64,000 bases of DNA from assembly GCA_023159155.1 (NCBI GenBank), contig JAJNNX010000058.1, positions 1-64,000 on the forward strand, given 5' to 3'. The position numbers were made by a program, and so were the translations under genes. The notes beneath the pieces are model-generated. The model did not search any database and was not told the DNA's origin. It saw nothing but the letters and a program-made list of their open reading frames with translations. How positions within the stretch are numbered: position 1 is the stretch's first letter; the number at the start of each line of letters is the position of its first letter. Positions 38,219 to 50,862 of the stretch are shown piece after piece. The DNA is from Ustulina deusta. Taxonomy: Eukaryota; Ascomycota; Sordariomycetes; Xylariales; Xylariaceae.

Positions 38219-40144
38219 CAACACCAAGGTGGATAGTCAATATTCTTACTGTATGTCTGTGCTAAAAATCAGGTATTCCTAGTTTAGTGAACGGTTTAGA
38301 ACAGAGTAGTATATCGTTATTAGAGAATACATGTATAGACAGAAGAGTTATATCAACACCCTGTAGGATAGCCATCACTCCTTGACACTGTGGCGTAAAG
38401 AAGCATGTATCTAAGGCTCAGATATGACACTAGGGTACCTGATCATGGCCATTGCATTTATTCCTTTACTTATTTTTTAAACAGCGACGCCGGTACAGCA
38501 CGGCATAAAGCTTATAATCTTCGATACCATATATCGTTGTTTTATTCTTGGACGGTTACCCTGACACCTTTGGAGTCAAAAGGCGGCATCGGGAACAAAA
38601 GGCCACTATAAACTAGGGGTTAGCAATTGGCTACGCCGCAGAGATATTAGGTAATTTCGGGGGTCTTGGGGCGTAATGAAGTTGAGCAGAACTCTAAGTA
38701 ACCTAGGCGGTCTTTACTTTCATCACTCGCCGGCGGGGAAGAGGAGAAGCTCTAAAGATCATACTGGACTGCTACAATATCCCTCCTTGTCGTGTTGTGA
38801 AGAGTCAGATTGGGAGCTCCAGGCCAGAATAGGCGAGAAAGCGGATGGAATGTTTGCATGTGGGCGAGGCTTGTCCTGGGGTTTAGCTTCAAGAATAAGC
38901 ATACGACATAGACCGACCGGGTAATCCGGTCTTCGAGAAAGGAGTAGTTATCAATGCAACTCACTTCTGGCCAACACAATTTCTACTTCCCTTTCCAAAT
39001 GGCACATAATACGTCCGCATAGTCTTCAGTCTTTCGGAGTCGGCGGTTAGCCATTGAAGTGGACAATAGTAATTAGGCCAGGCCAGTTAGGGCCACTTAC
39101 CTCGCCCTTATACTAGGAGATAGGCCGAACCTACACTTCCTAGCATAATTCTGATTATTAGTATTGGGGAACCTGACGATCAAGAGAGAATACAATATTT
39201 TAATTCAACACGAAGGCTGACTAAGGAGTGGTTGGTGATTTTCTATGATACAGTAAAAGCAGCTCTTACGGTGTTTTATACTCCTCCCATATGTAAAGCT
39301 ACAAGGTGGCTTTCCCTTATATCGAGCCACTATTTTCTATTCGCACCACTTCACTATCGGTTAGGTTTGAAAGACTCTGGTGAGGGAAAGGCGACGGGGT
39401 CGTTATGCATCCAATAAGTCGTCATGAAGATTGGCGTCTATGCTAGAGTCAGTATTCCGTCCTTGAGATATCGTGAACATTTAGCATATTAAAATATGAC
39501 GAACTAACTCCTGGAGGTATGACCCAATTACATATTTTCACCGCGTGGTTTATGAATATCCGGGATGTACAGTTCATACCGCAAACAGCCATCCTACACA
39601 AATTGTGAGCCATGGAATCAGGTTATTCGGTTGACAAGCTAGCACAAGCTAGAAGCTCACCTCAGCCTCTCGGCCACCACAGCGCTCAAGTACGGCGCCT
39701 TTTCCAGCTCAGGTCAGGACGGCGTAGTCGAGTTGCCATCGTGCTTATTCCAAATATACACGAGCTCTTTGCGCAACGGGTCGAGTTTCTCTGGACTCAT
39801 GAGCAGGCATGTGACGATGGTTCTAAGTGTGTGGGACACATTGTGTGCCCCGACTTGTTGGATCAACTGAGCGAGACGGGGAAACCCGCCCTACCGAGCT
39901 CTTTTTCAACGAGATTGCTGTGTGCTAAATAATCGAGAACAGTATTTTTTTCTCACGTTTTCGATGCATTGGAAGGGCGTTTACGAATCAGGAGAGCCTC
40001 GCGGCGAGCTTTCTATGGCGGATTTTAGTTAGGTGGTGATAGAGTATGTAGTGATTCGCACGGAGGCGTGAGAATAGAACGCAATTAAGACAGACTTGAT
40101 ATTACAGCCGTCATTTCTGGGTTCGTAGTCAACGCGTTATTCGA
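38219..40144. other. 1.9 kb without a supported gene
   Basis: Contains a ~310 bp dispersed repeat (39045-39355, separate entry). A 106-codon frame at 39612-39932 (ATG start) encodes a basic protein with no recognised motif and is probably chance. The rest is featureless. Confidence 0.45.
39045..39355. repeat. Dispersed repeat, copy A (solo-LTR-like)
   Basis: Matches 51500-51825 in the same orientation over about 310-330 bp. Shared blocks are GTTAGCC, GAAGTGG, CACTTACCTC.CCCTTATACTAGGAGATAGGCCGAA, TTCCTAGCATAATT, CTAAGGAGTGG, CAAGGTGGCTTT.CCCTTAT and CACCACTTCA. The size and a TGTTAG-like start in the other copy suggest a solo LTR. Confidence 0.6.
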
Positions 40145-40586
40145 CTAGTATCCTGTGGTCTTGAAGCTACCTTCAAATCTAGTACCACCACTGAATCTCG
40201 GATACGAGGCTGTCTTGCTCACAGCTCCAAAAAAGAATATATCATTGTACGCGGACGCTTCTATGACATGAATCTCTTCTGGCGTGACACGTATGACGGG
40301 GCCTCGGTCTTTGTCTTAGTATAGTTGTTAACTCTGACTAGGTAGACACCCACACATTATACTCGTCATGTAATTCGCGAATCTTTTCGTAGTACTTGCC
40401 CGTGTATGCGACATTGTAATAGAACTCATACCAATGGGTGACCTTAGCGAGAAACGGGCCTGGAAACGGCGCTAGAGGACTCAAGTACAAGCGATGGATC
40501 GCTAATATGAAAGTGTAGCAAAAAGTGCACGCAGCAACAAGGAAAAGCATACGTGGCCATGTTAGAAATTCTGGGGAAGAACGCAT
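40145..40586 (-). pseudogene. Cytochrome P450 N-terminal stump
   Basis: Exon 1 (40586 down to about 40356) encodes an N-terminal membrane anchor, then RLYLSPLAPFPGP, the Pro-rich hinge of fungal P450s, and THWYEFYYNV...KIRELHDEY, as in trichodiene-oxygenase-like families. After a short intron-like gap, a second frame (from about 40308 to a stop at 40145-40147) continues the family: GPVIRVTPEEIHV...FGGTRFEGS-type sequence. The splice donor after GAGTAT is altered, so the two frames do not rejoin cleanly. Everything downstream is gone: no I-helix, ExxR or heme-Cys motif follows. A dead P450 relic of about 120 codons, residual from a larger gene. Confidence 0.7.
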
Positions 40587-41343
40587 TTGATACGACCTCG
40601 CTCGATGAAGGACAGCCCACGGAAGATAAATCCATCAACCCAGGACATTGGTTGGTGAGGCATCAGTGGCGGTAGCTTTTACGAATCTAAAGTTGGATAG
40701 TTTGAGCGGTGCATATGATCTACTGAAGGAAAAGGAGCAAGAACTCGCACCGCCACAGGAGTGGACACATGGAATTATTAAGAGACGTTTATATGTTCAA
40801 TATTCGTCTCACCGTGTTGTGGCAAAGAGTCGGTGCGGGAGGTCAATCGCCTGAATAGGGTAAAACATAAACTGAAGTAGCACAAGCCGCGCTATTTATT
40901 GGCTGAGGGAGTGATGAGCACCATAGTGGCGTACATCGGAATCTTCTAAATACCTCGCTATTTCTATGCAACGGACACGGCCTGACGCGGCCATAGCTAG
41001 AAGCAGGTGGCTGAACAAGATTCAAGAAGACGCCCAACCGATCTAGCCGCAACATCAATTTTCGGGCCCAAGAAATTGGTCAAAATGGAGAGGCTACAGA
41101 GGAAGCGACAGGTATATTAGAATATATGCTGCGAGGTTGGCCTTGAACCGCTCGATACGACCGATGGATGTGTGGCAAATGTGAAAAGCATGCTCGTGAA
41201 GATTGTCAGTTGTATCAGTGCGAAACGTTGCAATAGTCCGGTTGTGGTGTGGGAACCGGAGAGGTTCGAAGAGTTCAAGCGGTACACTCTCTCCTCGAAT
41301 CAGCGGTTAGCCCAACGGAGACCGTAACAAGGGGCCCGCCGCA
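40587..41343. other. Intergenic, nothing recognised
   Basis: 757 bp between the P450 stump and the retropepsin-like gene. Short ORFs only. Confidence 0.4.
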
Positions 41344-43300
41344 CTACACATTCCGCCAGCGCCAGCGCGAGCGCCACGCCCCTCTCGCCCTCGCGTTATT
41401 GCGCCCCTTGGGTGCGTTATATGTCCCTGCCGGCGGGTGCTGAGGCCAGGAGAGCTGGGCCGGTTGCAGACGCAGACTCGACAGGTACTCGTCACGCAAA
41501 CGAGACCAGTCCTCCCCGTTCTCTCTGGCGTCTTTGATGCGGTTCCACGAGTCTATCCTCCCCTGTTCGATCATACGCTGCGTCGCGCGGGCTTCGCGCG
41601 GAAGGTCTTGGATCTTCCTTTGGATCTCGCTCTGGCGGGCGCTTTCTCTTACTACTATATTATAGGCGAAGGGGTTGGGGGAGTTTACTGTGTGTTTGTT
41701 ATTGTACATGTTAGAAATAGGCGCTGATGAGAAAAACAGGATATTAGATGATATGTTAAAAGGGGCTTGAGTTGCAGACAATAGCAGTGGTGGAGGTGCG
41801 ATAGGTAGCAAGTGTGATGGTGATGGGCCAGGAAAGCGACAAGTAAAACTCACAGTCGGCCAAGAACTCCTCCGCCAGACTCGTCAGCCCCTTATCCCCC
41901 CCCGGCAGCTCACAAATGCCAAATATCTCCGCAAGCAGCGCGGCGCGAGGAGCGGCGCACACGAACGCGTGCTCGTGCCTACCGAAGACGTCATGACGCC
42001 TGATAAAATCAATGCTGAGGATGGCATCGACGGGGAGATCCTCGATGATATGCCATTCGTATTCCCACTCGTAGTCCCACGTGTTATCGTTCTTATCGTC
42101 ATTTTGTGCCTCATTCCTCTCGGCGTCTGACGAGACCACGAGCCACTTCGTCCAGTCGGCGCTCGCGGCCCGTCCGCCGTCGTCTAACCAGGCGCGCCGC
42201 CCGCTGTGCGGATCAGGGGGCAGGAAGTTCCATGTCGCTTTGACGACACCGGAGGTCATTGCGGAGCTGCCGTCCGCGAAGGTCACGTGTGTCCTTCGCG
42301 TTGTGTCGACTTGCAGTCCGAGCCGTCGGGCGTATGAGGACGACAGAGCCATTATACCCGAGCCGGTGTCCGGCACGGCTCTTACGGGTGCGCCGTTGAT
42401 AAAACCGCCCATGCGCGCCCTTAATTCGTCGGATGCGGCGTCGTCCTCTAGCAGACATAACGAGAACCTGTGCAGACTCGATCTCGCAACTTCCTTTATC
42501 CTCTTCTTAAAGAATCGCGTTAAGGTCTCGGTCTTGCGGAGAAAGTCGTAGCAGACGATCATGCTGTATTCCAGCTTCTCAACGATGTTGCAACGCAGTA
42601 AGTGGACAGTCTTCTCCCCGTTAAAACTGAAGGCAAGGTTGGCGGTGCCGAGCGAAGGGCAGGTCTTGCCAGACGGGAGCCGAATCCTCTTGCTTGCGCT
42701 CCCGGGGTCGGGTACGAGGCCGAGTCTATCTGCCTCGTCCTTAGAGATGGCGTTGACGTTCGCGCCGGTATCTGCCAGCGCGTCGACTGAATGTCCATTC
42801 ACCTCCCCCTTGATGTGCCATTCCGCGGGCATGGCATATTTCGAAGCCAAACGCCGAAGAGCCTGACTGGCTGAGGGATGCTGCGAGGCTAAGAAAAAGT
42901 CATGGTGTTCATGTAGCAAGGTCCGGTGCAATGCGATCAAGGCCTGCCACTGTTCATTATTGAGCTTCGTGTCGGCTTGAGATGATTGTGCGTTGTCGAC
43001 CTCGATACATTTGGATTCGACCATGAGTAGGCCAGCATAGATCCCCTTAACCTCAGCAACTAATTGCTCTTGACTGATTGGTCGAGTTTCAGGTTGCTTA
43101 ATTAGGCGCAAAGCATCACTACTTTCATCCGGAGGGTCTGGTATTCTTTGGTGGCCCAAGGGTCTTGACGAACTAGTGGAGGGCTTTGCTCGAGAAGAGG
43201 GTGAGATATCCTGGTCAGGAAGTGGACATGATATTTTTGATGCCCGTCGCAGGTGCTCTATGAAGGAAGTCGAAATGTGAGGTTCTTTTGGGTCTGGCAT
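41344..43300 (-). CDS. Protein with two retropepsin-like aspartic protease domains
   Basis: Two exons, 41854-43300 and 41344-41723 (130 bp intron GTGAGT...CATCAG), give 608 residues. Residues 1-155 are polar and low-complexity, then helical. Two retroviral-type aspartic protease domains follow. The first has ALADTGANVNAIS (active Asp at 177) and EYSMIVCYDFL near 244-254; the second has AVPDTGSGIMALS (Asp at 311), a FADGSS flap-like segment (341-346) and VDAILSIDFI (424-433). In both, the hydrophobic-hydrophobic-Gly motif that buttresses the active site has lost its Gly (VC, LS). The C-terminus is a charged helical segment with Pro/Arg-rich end. No reverse transcriptase, integrase or zinc knuckle flanks it, so a domesticated or host gene is more likely than an intact retroelement. 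Two lobes in one chain could form an intramolecular dimer. Confidence 0.72.
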
Positions 43301-44410
43301 GTCGATGTAGGCGATGTCTAGGAATCTCAGGGCCCCTCGTGTTGACTAGCTTGAGGTAGGGCTGGTTCGGTACGCTGTCGCTTCGTGGACTGTGACAAGA
43401 TCAGCCTGATGTTAACATTGTTCTTGGCGAATTCAGCGACATTCTCACCCGCACAATGTCGTTTAAGTCTCGGTTGTGCTAATGCGTGACGGTATCGCCT
43501 TTACCTCAATTGCTCGGCGCCTTCTGAATTTAAAGGTGTTTCGCGAACTTGTCGGCCAGGAAATCGGAAAGCGAAAGAATGCCGCTGGATGATCCGAGCC
43601 CAAGTGGAAATCTTGTCATGAGATGTTGATATTAATCCGGAGGTCGTTCTGGACTCAAATCATTCCATTGGTAAAGATTAAGGAGTATCTGGGCCCCTCG
43701 CCGCTCAGCCGAACTTGAGTAAATGGGCTGTGCTAGGTACCTAGGCATGACGACAGCACAGCCTGCTTGGGGGCCTTCTTCAGTCAGCCCTACCAGCTCA
43801 TCGCAAGCACATCCGCAATCTGCCCTGCGCACGCCCTCACGTACATCGGAATATCCCCACGAGGCAGCCAAAGCATTGCCGATGGGAAGCTTTTTGTTTT
43901 CCGAAAGTTCGACAAACTAGCTACTCTTCACCTACTCTATCTCTAGAGCAAAATGTTAGATATAAGAAGATAACTTGAAGAGCTAGACTAAAAGCACGTA
44001 CGAATTTAATATTAAGTCTATAAATATAGCAAACATATAGGAGGTCCTGGTTGCGCAATATGCACTACCTATTAGATTTGCCCTCGTTTTTAATGGAACA
44101 AGGGATCTTGTCGCACACTTTTTTTCACTGCAAACATGTTAGGAAACCTCACGTTCCTATTTAGGCGTCAGAACCCCATCACAGCCATATTAGGTAAGCA
44201 TATGATGCAAGCAGGGCCAACGCATTAAAATTATCGAGTACATCATTAGCTAAGTTATTTAGGTAAAATTAACCGCATTTGTTCTTGTATGTCATTTATT
44301 TTATTTTATTTATTCCATCCCAACCTAACGTCAGGGTTTTTTGGGTTTCATTACTAGTAATGTCAAAAACTTCCGACGTTCGCTTGAATGGAAACATCCC
44401 AGTGTGGTTG
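43301..44410. other. 1.1 kb without a supported gene
   Basis: Includes the 5' side of the retropepsin-like gene, a CTAGGTACCTAGG palindrome at 43733-43745, and an A/T-richer part from 43920 to 44400. A 79-codon minus-strand frame (43632-43871) shows no motif. Confidence 0.45.
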
Positions 44411-44413
44411 TAG

Positions 44414-44800
44414 AAATCATACTCTATATTCGAAGAATTTATCACCTTTGGTAATCGGGTGGCCTTGTTCCGTAAGTCTGAGCTTGTTCAGTTACACGAA
44501 CTACTGAACAACCTTCCTCCAGATGAGGATTCAGCTATCACGCGGCCCAACAACGGAAGTGCCTCAGCCAGTGTTGATGATGGGGCCGTGTCAATAGCTG
44601 ATATCCATAACAATATGGCGCTAGCCTCAACACTATTGCCCCCCTTTTCCGCCGCCGTCGATCCTGGTGGGAGTGATATTTCCTTCGAGAACCTGATGAC
44701 AAGTGCCGAGATAACGGAAATGGCGTATTCCATTGATAGTCTCGATGCAGAATGGGTGTCACAAACAATCTTGGGCCAATGTAACGGTACGGGCTACTGA
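44414..44800 (+). pseudogene. C-terminal fragment resembling a fungal transcription factor tail
   Basis: An open frame of about 128 codons ends at 44800, but it has no ATG at its head and a stop just upstream at 44411. The sequence is acidic and Leu/Ser-rich (VQLHELLNNLPPDEDSAI..., DISFENLMTSAEITEMAYSIDSLDAEW), as in the C-terminal activation part of Zn-cluster regulators. No DNA-binding domain lies upstream within reach. Either the last exon of a decayed gene or a fragment. It is convergent with the amadoriase-like gene, 58 bp away. Confidence 0.35.
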
Positions 44801-44858
44801 TTTCAAATTGAGCCCGATTTTCCTAGCGGTAATACAACAAGGACAATAGCTGTCTCGA

Positions 44859-46234
44859 TTATAATTTCGCTTTTGATGGTGACAGTTGGATGTCTCTGAA
44901 CTCTTCCGAGTTGCCAATACGCCAGCTTACATCAGCGCCCCAATTTCCACCCTCACTCGAGCTCTTCCATCGCCACCGTACAATCGACTGCTTACTATCC
45001 TTCGTTTCGAGGAGTGCCCTGACCCAGCCGCCAACTATTGGAAACATCTTGAAGCCGTGCCCTGAATCACCCGACAGTAAAACAACGGAATTCGCCGTAT
45101 TCGGTACATAGTCAATAATAAAATCCGAGTCAGCGGTATCGGCAAACCAGCAGAGCGACTTGTTGATGAGAGGCCGATTAGCAAGAGCGGGAAGGGTCTG
45201 CGCAAGTAGTTTCCGGACTCGATGCTCGTCGTCGGCGGGCATACACTGGCTTTCTTCCAAGGTTTCCGGGGGCCGAGAAACACCAAACGGATCCGTATTA
45301 ATAAATCCCCCTCCCATAGGGCATAGTTTCAGCAGGTTCGTTCCGTACTCGGGCTCAAAAAGGAAGCCCAAGTCACGGGCATAAGTAACTGGAATTCCAC
45401 GAAGTACGGATGCCTCCTTGTCTGTCAACTGGACGTGTGCGACAGACCATGACTTGGCGACAACCTGTGCTCCGAGTTCCGGCACCAAATTCGCAGCTGC
45501 AGCACCGGCTGCTACGATAATTAACTTGGCACTGTGGATAGCACCGTCGCAGGTTCGCAATCCAGTCGCCCTCCTGCTCTGCTGCTGGTCCTGATAGAGG
45601 ATTTCGACAACGTTCCAGGCCTTACCCAGGAGGAACCGAACGCCCAGCGTAACGCAGACCTCGTGAACAGCTTTAAGGGCATTAGTCGAGTGCGCGTATC
45701 CGTCATAGCGGTTATAATACCCTTTCCAACCCGGCAGGGGAGCGTTCTGAAATTGCCAGACTTCTCGTGAAATATCATCTCGGTTGTTTAGAGGAACGAG
45801 GTATTTGTTCACCTCGGGATGCCTTTCCGCCGATGCCCGAAACGAGCGTAGCGTTTTAACAGCCTTCTCGGGCGCCGCTTCGGACACGCAGTGAAGGAAT
45901 CCGGTCTGGTGGTAATGAGGTGCAAAGAATGGTGTTTTCCAAGCCTTCAGTGCTTCCTACACAGTAGTTATGAGCATATCTAGCGTATATAATTAAGGTA
46001 GTCAATAAGCGTTAAACGTACAACGGCGAGGTTTGTGTAAAAATCGTCATCATACTCGACTCGTAAAATCTTGTTTATGTCGTTGGCTGCCGAAAAGTCG
46101 CTGGGGACTGTTGCGCCCTTGTCGAGAACCGAGATGTTGCTGTATCCAGCTTGCGCTAAGTGCAAGGCCGTAGATAGACCGAAGGCACCCGCGCCGACGA
46201 TGGTTATGGGGTCGGACTTGGAAACGGGACCCAT
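44859..46234 (-). CDS. FAD-dependent amadoriase/sarcosine-oxidase-like oxidase, peroxisomal
   Basis: Two exons, 46022-46234 and 44859-45956; 65 bp intron (GTACGT...TGTAG); 436 residues, the usual size of fungal fructosyl-amino-acid oxidases. The N-terminal FAD-binding ITIVGAGAFGLSTALHLA is at about 10-27, followed by DINKILRVEY with the Lys expected near the flavin. The C-terminal half has KSLCWFADTADSDFIID and GDSGHGFKMFPIVGG, typical of the amadoriase branch of the DAO family. The chain ends AKL, a type 1 peroxisomal targeting signal. It should oxidatively deglycate amino acids or oxidise a related secondary amine with H2O2 release; the exact substrate cannot be read from sequence. Confidence 0.83.
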
Positions 46235-47300
46235 GGTAATTCACAATAGCACACGGCCTACTCAGTCCAGCGCGGCTGTTTAGACAGACACGGTGGTTCT
46301 ACTTCAAGAAGAGCTTCAACCATATAGTAACATATATATGTATAGAAACATCTAGATCGAGCCTGTGATGGCACCATTCCTGAGAATTACGATATGCTAC
46401 TATCTAACAGGCCACGCCACACGTGCATCGGTGAGTCTTCCTATGCCGACGTCTGTTCGCTCGTCTCGCCCGAGCTCCAATATGATTTAGAGTCGTGCGG
46501 GGTATTTAGGCGAGAGGGCAGGGCAATGAGGAATCCCGGATGGGTCTCCGATACATACGGTGGAGCATAACATCGGAAGCTGCCCATCGGATATCGGATG
46601 GCGAACCGTAGCGTCAACCCTCCTGCGACTACGGCATGCATGTCCTGTCTGCTATCACGACACCGGCTTTTGCCATATTGTTGCGGTAACCGACTCCGTG
46701 TGACGAGGCCAAGGACGGCTTGCTAGGGAAAATACAAGTTATCCACATAGAGGAGGTAATTATGTCGGACTCGCAGGGTTAGCCGTCAGACGCCGACCCC
46801 GACGATGATCGCGAGATAATTATATCATATTGTCTTGTACGTACCAAGTTTCGCCTTTTTAGAAGGCATTAATATGCCCCGAGCGAGCATGGGCACACAT
46901 AGGAAGTAAACTTGCATTATCCACCTTGCTTACGACCTACCGAGGTAGAGAGCTTTTGATTCACTGAGTCTGGTGGTCGGCCTGTGGTCCATCCACAGCT
47001 ACGTGGAATATTGAAAACAGATAGGATCATTTTCGTAACTACATAACAGTGTTACGTTATTGTGCCTTGTATTCAGTCTTCAGAGATTATCATCACGGTG
47101 GTCACTCATTAATATTGCAGATTCATAGTGTATATATTATGCACCCTTACTTTATGCACGTCTTCCTCAGCATTGGTGATATATAACTAACCAACCATAA
47201 ACAGCAACCCTAGACCCGCGTGCTCGTATCCACCTTGTGTAGATCATCATCACTTATATACCTCCCTTTCTCGCGCTTCTCTCCATTCATACCGGCGTCT
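46235..47300. other. 1.1 kb without a supported gene
   Basis: Upstream region of the amadoriase-like gene and downstream region of the broken P5C dehydrogenase. Short ORFs only; A/T-richer around 46800-47200. Confidence 0.45.
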
Positions 47301-49230
47301 TTATAGATCGGGCGTTGAGTTACTAGGGTAGCTCCATCGCTCCAGAGGGGCAAATTCCTCTTTACTAGTCCTGGGGCTCGTAAACCTCCTCAAGATATCA
47401 ATAATCAGAGGTCCCGGCCTTGTCGTTAGTTCCGCTGGGACGGGCTCCCCCAAACGACTGCTGGCCAATCAGTGCCGCGGTGGTCTTGCAGTTGATGTAG
47501 AAATTGCCAGCTGAACAGCGGAGCGCGTCCTCGGCCTCGCGGATGGCGCTGCGGTCTACGGCGAACACAGCGCCCGTCAGAGCAAGTCCGCCCCCCGTCT
47601 GGTCGATCTTCTGCAGAAGAGAGCCCCACTCCCCGTCGGGATACACGTAGACGCTGAGGACTGGCCCGAAGATCTCCGTGTTGAAGAGGTCGTGGTCCGG
47701 CGTCTCGACTTGGTACAGCGTCGGCTGAACGTAATACCCTGTGGAATCGTCGTATGTTCCCCCGGCTAGCACCTTGACAGCCGGATCCGCGTTGCTCTTA
47801 TTAATTATGGACTTGATCTTGTTGAAGGAGTGACCGTGGATTACGGGACCCATGAAGGCATCCAGGTCCTTGTCCGGGCTCCCGATGTTTATCTTCCCGA
47901 TACCGCCCTTGAGGAGGGCCAGGAACTCGGCGGCGCGGGACTGTGGGATATAGAGGCGTGGCGTAGCGGAGCACTTTTGGCCCTGGTACTCGTAAGCGCC
48001 CCGGAGCGTGTGGTTGACAGCACTGGGGATATCGGCCGAGGGGTGGATGAGGTGGAAGTTCTTGCCGCTGGTCTCTCCCACCACGCGCGGGAACTCACGG
48101 TACTGCTTGGCCCCGATGCCCTCGCCTATCTTCGCGTAGATGGAGCGGAAGACGTCCGACGAGCCGACGAAGTTGATGCCTGCGAACTCGCGGTGCGTTA
48201 GCACCGCCTCCGTGATCTCGGCCGCGTCACCAGGCACAAATTGGATCACGTCAGCAGGTAGGCCTGCTTCCAGGAGGATCTTGTAGACCAGCGTGCTGGC
48301 GTATATGTTGTACTGCGAGGGCTTCCACAGCACCACATTCCCCATCAGCGCGGGGCCGGAAACGAGACTACCACCCAGTGCCGTGAAGTTGAATGGGGAA
48401 ACGGCGTACACAAAGCCTTCAAGGGGACGGTGCTCTACCCGGCTGCGCGCTCGGTCTCCATGTTAGCTTCTATACGTCAGTGTACCTGATGGCTGCTTGC
48501 GAGGTCGTTTCATTTCAAAGAAAAAGCTGGATTTGCGTCCAGACTCCGTCGCTACCACGAGTTGGCTGCCTTCCTAACAACTCGGCCGCATAATTGCAGT
48601 TTAACCTGAAGAAGTCTGCTAACTCGGCGGCGGCATCGATCTCGGCCTGCCAGATGTTCTTGCCCTGGCCCAGCATCGTCGCCGCAATCAGGTCGTTGCG
48701 GTAGCGCCCGGTGACGAGCTCGGCAGCCTTCTGGAAGATAGCCACTCTGTCGACGAAGGGGGTATTCTCCCACTTCTTCTTTGCATTGAGTGCCGATTCG
48801 ATGGCTGTCGCCACTTGACCCTTACTTGCCAGCAGGTAATGCGTGAAGACGGTCTGGTGCTCGGCGGGCAGGACCTGGGGCTCTACATCCAAGGCAGCCT
48901 GCACCTTGCCATTGAAGTATATATCGCTCTATACAGGTAAATTTAAACGAAGTCGTTTCAATACCGCTTCCACCCCGCGACGTTCTGGCGACCCTTTTTC
49001 GTATGTGGGCTATAGGTTTCACGGAATTAGCACTCACCTTCTTGGTTACCTTAGGCCGTCAGCTGTTTCATGCAAGTCACATTAGGTTCATTGCGCTCTG
49101 TGGGAAGTCAGAAAGGGATCGTCGCCATTGTCCTCCGAAGCAATATCGAACTCGAGCTGGCGTTGGATGATGGTCTGATTTTACCGTGTCTGAAAGACCT
49201 CTGTGTGAACTGTATCGCTTTGCTAGCCAT
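47301..49230 (-). pseudogene. PUT2: Broken delta-1-pyrroline-5-carboxylate dehydrogenase
   Basis: Nearly the whole gene is legible. A mitochondrial presequence starts at ATG 49230 (basic, Ser-rich, ending RRTMATIPF). It is followed in the same frame by TGA (49108-49110), LPTERNEPN..., and TAA (49051-49053); both stops are one C-to-T change from Arg CGA and Gln CAA. An exon from about 48928 to 48537 encodes the N-terminal NAD-binding part (AATMLGQGKN.WQAEIDAAAEL). The next intron appears to use GC-AG ends (48443-48536), joining GSDGVW to RVEHRPLEGFVYAVSPFNF. Catalytic Glu (VVGETSGKNF) and Cys (GQKCSA) are intact. At 47397-47400 a 4-nt insertion creates an early stop; the missing tail (ILRRFTSPRTSKEEFAPL...) continues in another frame to a TAA at 47301. 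The enzyme would make glutamate from proline in mitochondria; this copy should be dead. Confidence 0.8.
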
Positions 49231-49912
49231 AGCGAATAGCCCAATGTCGATTAGAACTTGTGGAGATATAACGGCAACGGGACAGGGTCGTTCAATGGTC
49301 ACTGAAAACCAAGATTTGCTCTTTAAATTAAGAAAGGGAAGAAAACTCGCTACTTTAACACGCCGATATAGGCTCGATAGCAGTGCACTCAAAATTGGTG
49401 AAGCTTGATTGTCTCGGTCATATGCGTTCAAGGGACCACACAGACCCCCCTGCTCCCACATCCAGTCCCGTAGTCAACTCGGAAGCCTTCCCGATGTTCT
49501 ACGCCTTCGAGTCCCAAAACTTCACCAAACCGTAATGCAACCCAGCTGGCTCATGATGCTACCTCCGATTTTGCTCCGAATAGTTTATCATCGATTAGAG
49601 GAACACTTCCTGGGTACCTAGATAGCATGTGAATGCTCATACTACACCTATACACACACACACTATGTCACTAGTGTTGTTGAGTTATGGAAAACAAAGC
49701 GGAAAAGATGGCCGCCGTAATCTGATCTGATGAACGACCGACGTCGTTTGGTTTTGCATTGGCGAAGTCCAAGCTTGCCACAAGGGAGGACATAATCTAG
49801 CCAACAAAGACAATTTCTCCGACGGCCAGTAATGTAATAACCTAATGTGTTTTGGCAGAGCGCGCATTGCGGATATTGCCGTTGGTATGTGTACACACTT
49901 TCAATCGCAATT
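49231..49912. other. Intergenic, divergent
   Basis: 682 bp between the broken P5C dehydrogenase and the orphan gene. It contains GGGTACCTAGATAGC at about 49612-49626 and otherwise nothing recognised. Confidence 0.4.
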
Positions 49913-50862
49913 ATGACAGAGTCGCCTTTACCCAAGACGCGAACACTCGATCGACTGGTTGGAGATGTCACAGCGGCGGCGATATCAGCAACACTTGCTT
50001 CCCCGGCTATTGTCTTGATTGATAGGTATGTCTATACGACCCCGCAGCGGTCAAAGAGTCCGGGCGCTCATTAGCCAGACAGAGCCGTGGTAGCGACGAC
50101 GGCATCGGGAGACTCTGTTCTTCGTTCTCTGTGGACACAAACTGCCCATGCCGCTAGTCGGCCAAAGAGTTTCTTCTCGGGTCGGCCGTTCGCTATAATC
50201 TGGACGCTGTATGCGGCAACGTATACAGTCGCCAGCTTCTCAGACACATTAGCAGGTGAATACTACGCGGCTGCGGCTAGTACCATCACGTTTCAGGCCA
50301 CGACAGCAATCAACGTTCCACTAGGCACCTGGAAGGACATCCGCTTCGCGCAGATATTCAGTCATCGCCACACGGCCGATACGATAAGCCATGAGGCTAG
50401 TCGCGCACCAACGGTAGCGAGTTCAAAATTATCATTAGCGAGCTCACTCACTTCCTCTGTGCCCACGTCATCCCCACGACGTATGCCCCGAGCCGTAGCT
50501 GGCGTCTTCCTGGCCCGCGATGCCATCACCCTATTTGGCTCTTTCACGTTGGCGCCGAGGGTGGCGACCTACATTCCCGATTCTCTGGTCCTAAACGTAC
50601 ACGCCAAGGCAGCAATCTCGCAGGTGCTGACGCAATTGATGGCCACGCCAGTCCATGTGCTTGCCCTGGACTTGTATCAGAGACAGCTGGGGGGCGGGGG
50701 GAGGGGGGCGTCACATTTTCAAATCGACTTGCCCATATTGGCCTGGGGCTTGGGGGCACGACATTTACAAGGTGTCTCCGAATACTGCCCGCCTTCGGAT
50801 TTGGCGTGCTGGCAAACCAGGAGTTGAGGTCGTCATTTCATACCGTGGCTAGGGCAACATAA
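49913..50862 (+). pseudogene. Fungal orphan membrane-associated protein, frameshifted at a G run
   Basis: Exons 49913-50025 and 50083 onward join cleanly (GTATGT...GACAG) into ...LVGDVTAAAISATLASPAIVLIDRAVV..., then SRPKSFFSGRPFAIIWTLYAATY, LARDAITLFGSFTLAPR and TPVHVLALDLY. This order is that of a conserved but uncharacterised filamentous-fungal protein with several weak membrane segments, sometimes labelled mitochondrial-carrier-like; I know no function. At the G-rich tract 50689-50709 the frame is lost: the open frame ends at 50827 with an atypical tail. A neighbouring frame instead gives RCLRILPAFGFGVLANQ and runs to a stop at 50860-50862, which looks like the real C-terminus. One extra or missing G, in nature or in the assembly, would explain it. 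Confidence 0.6.
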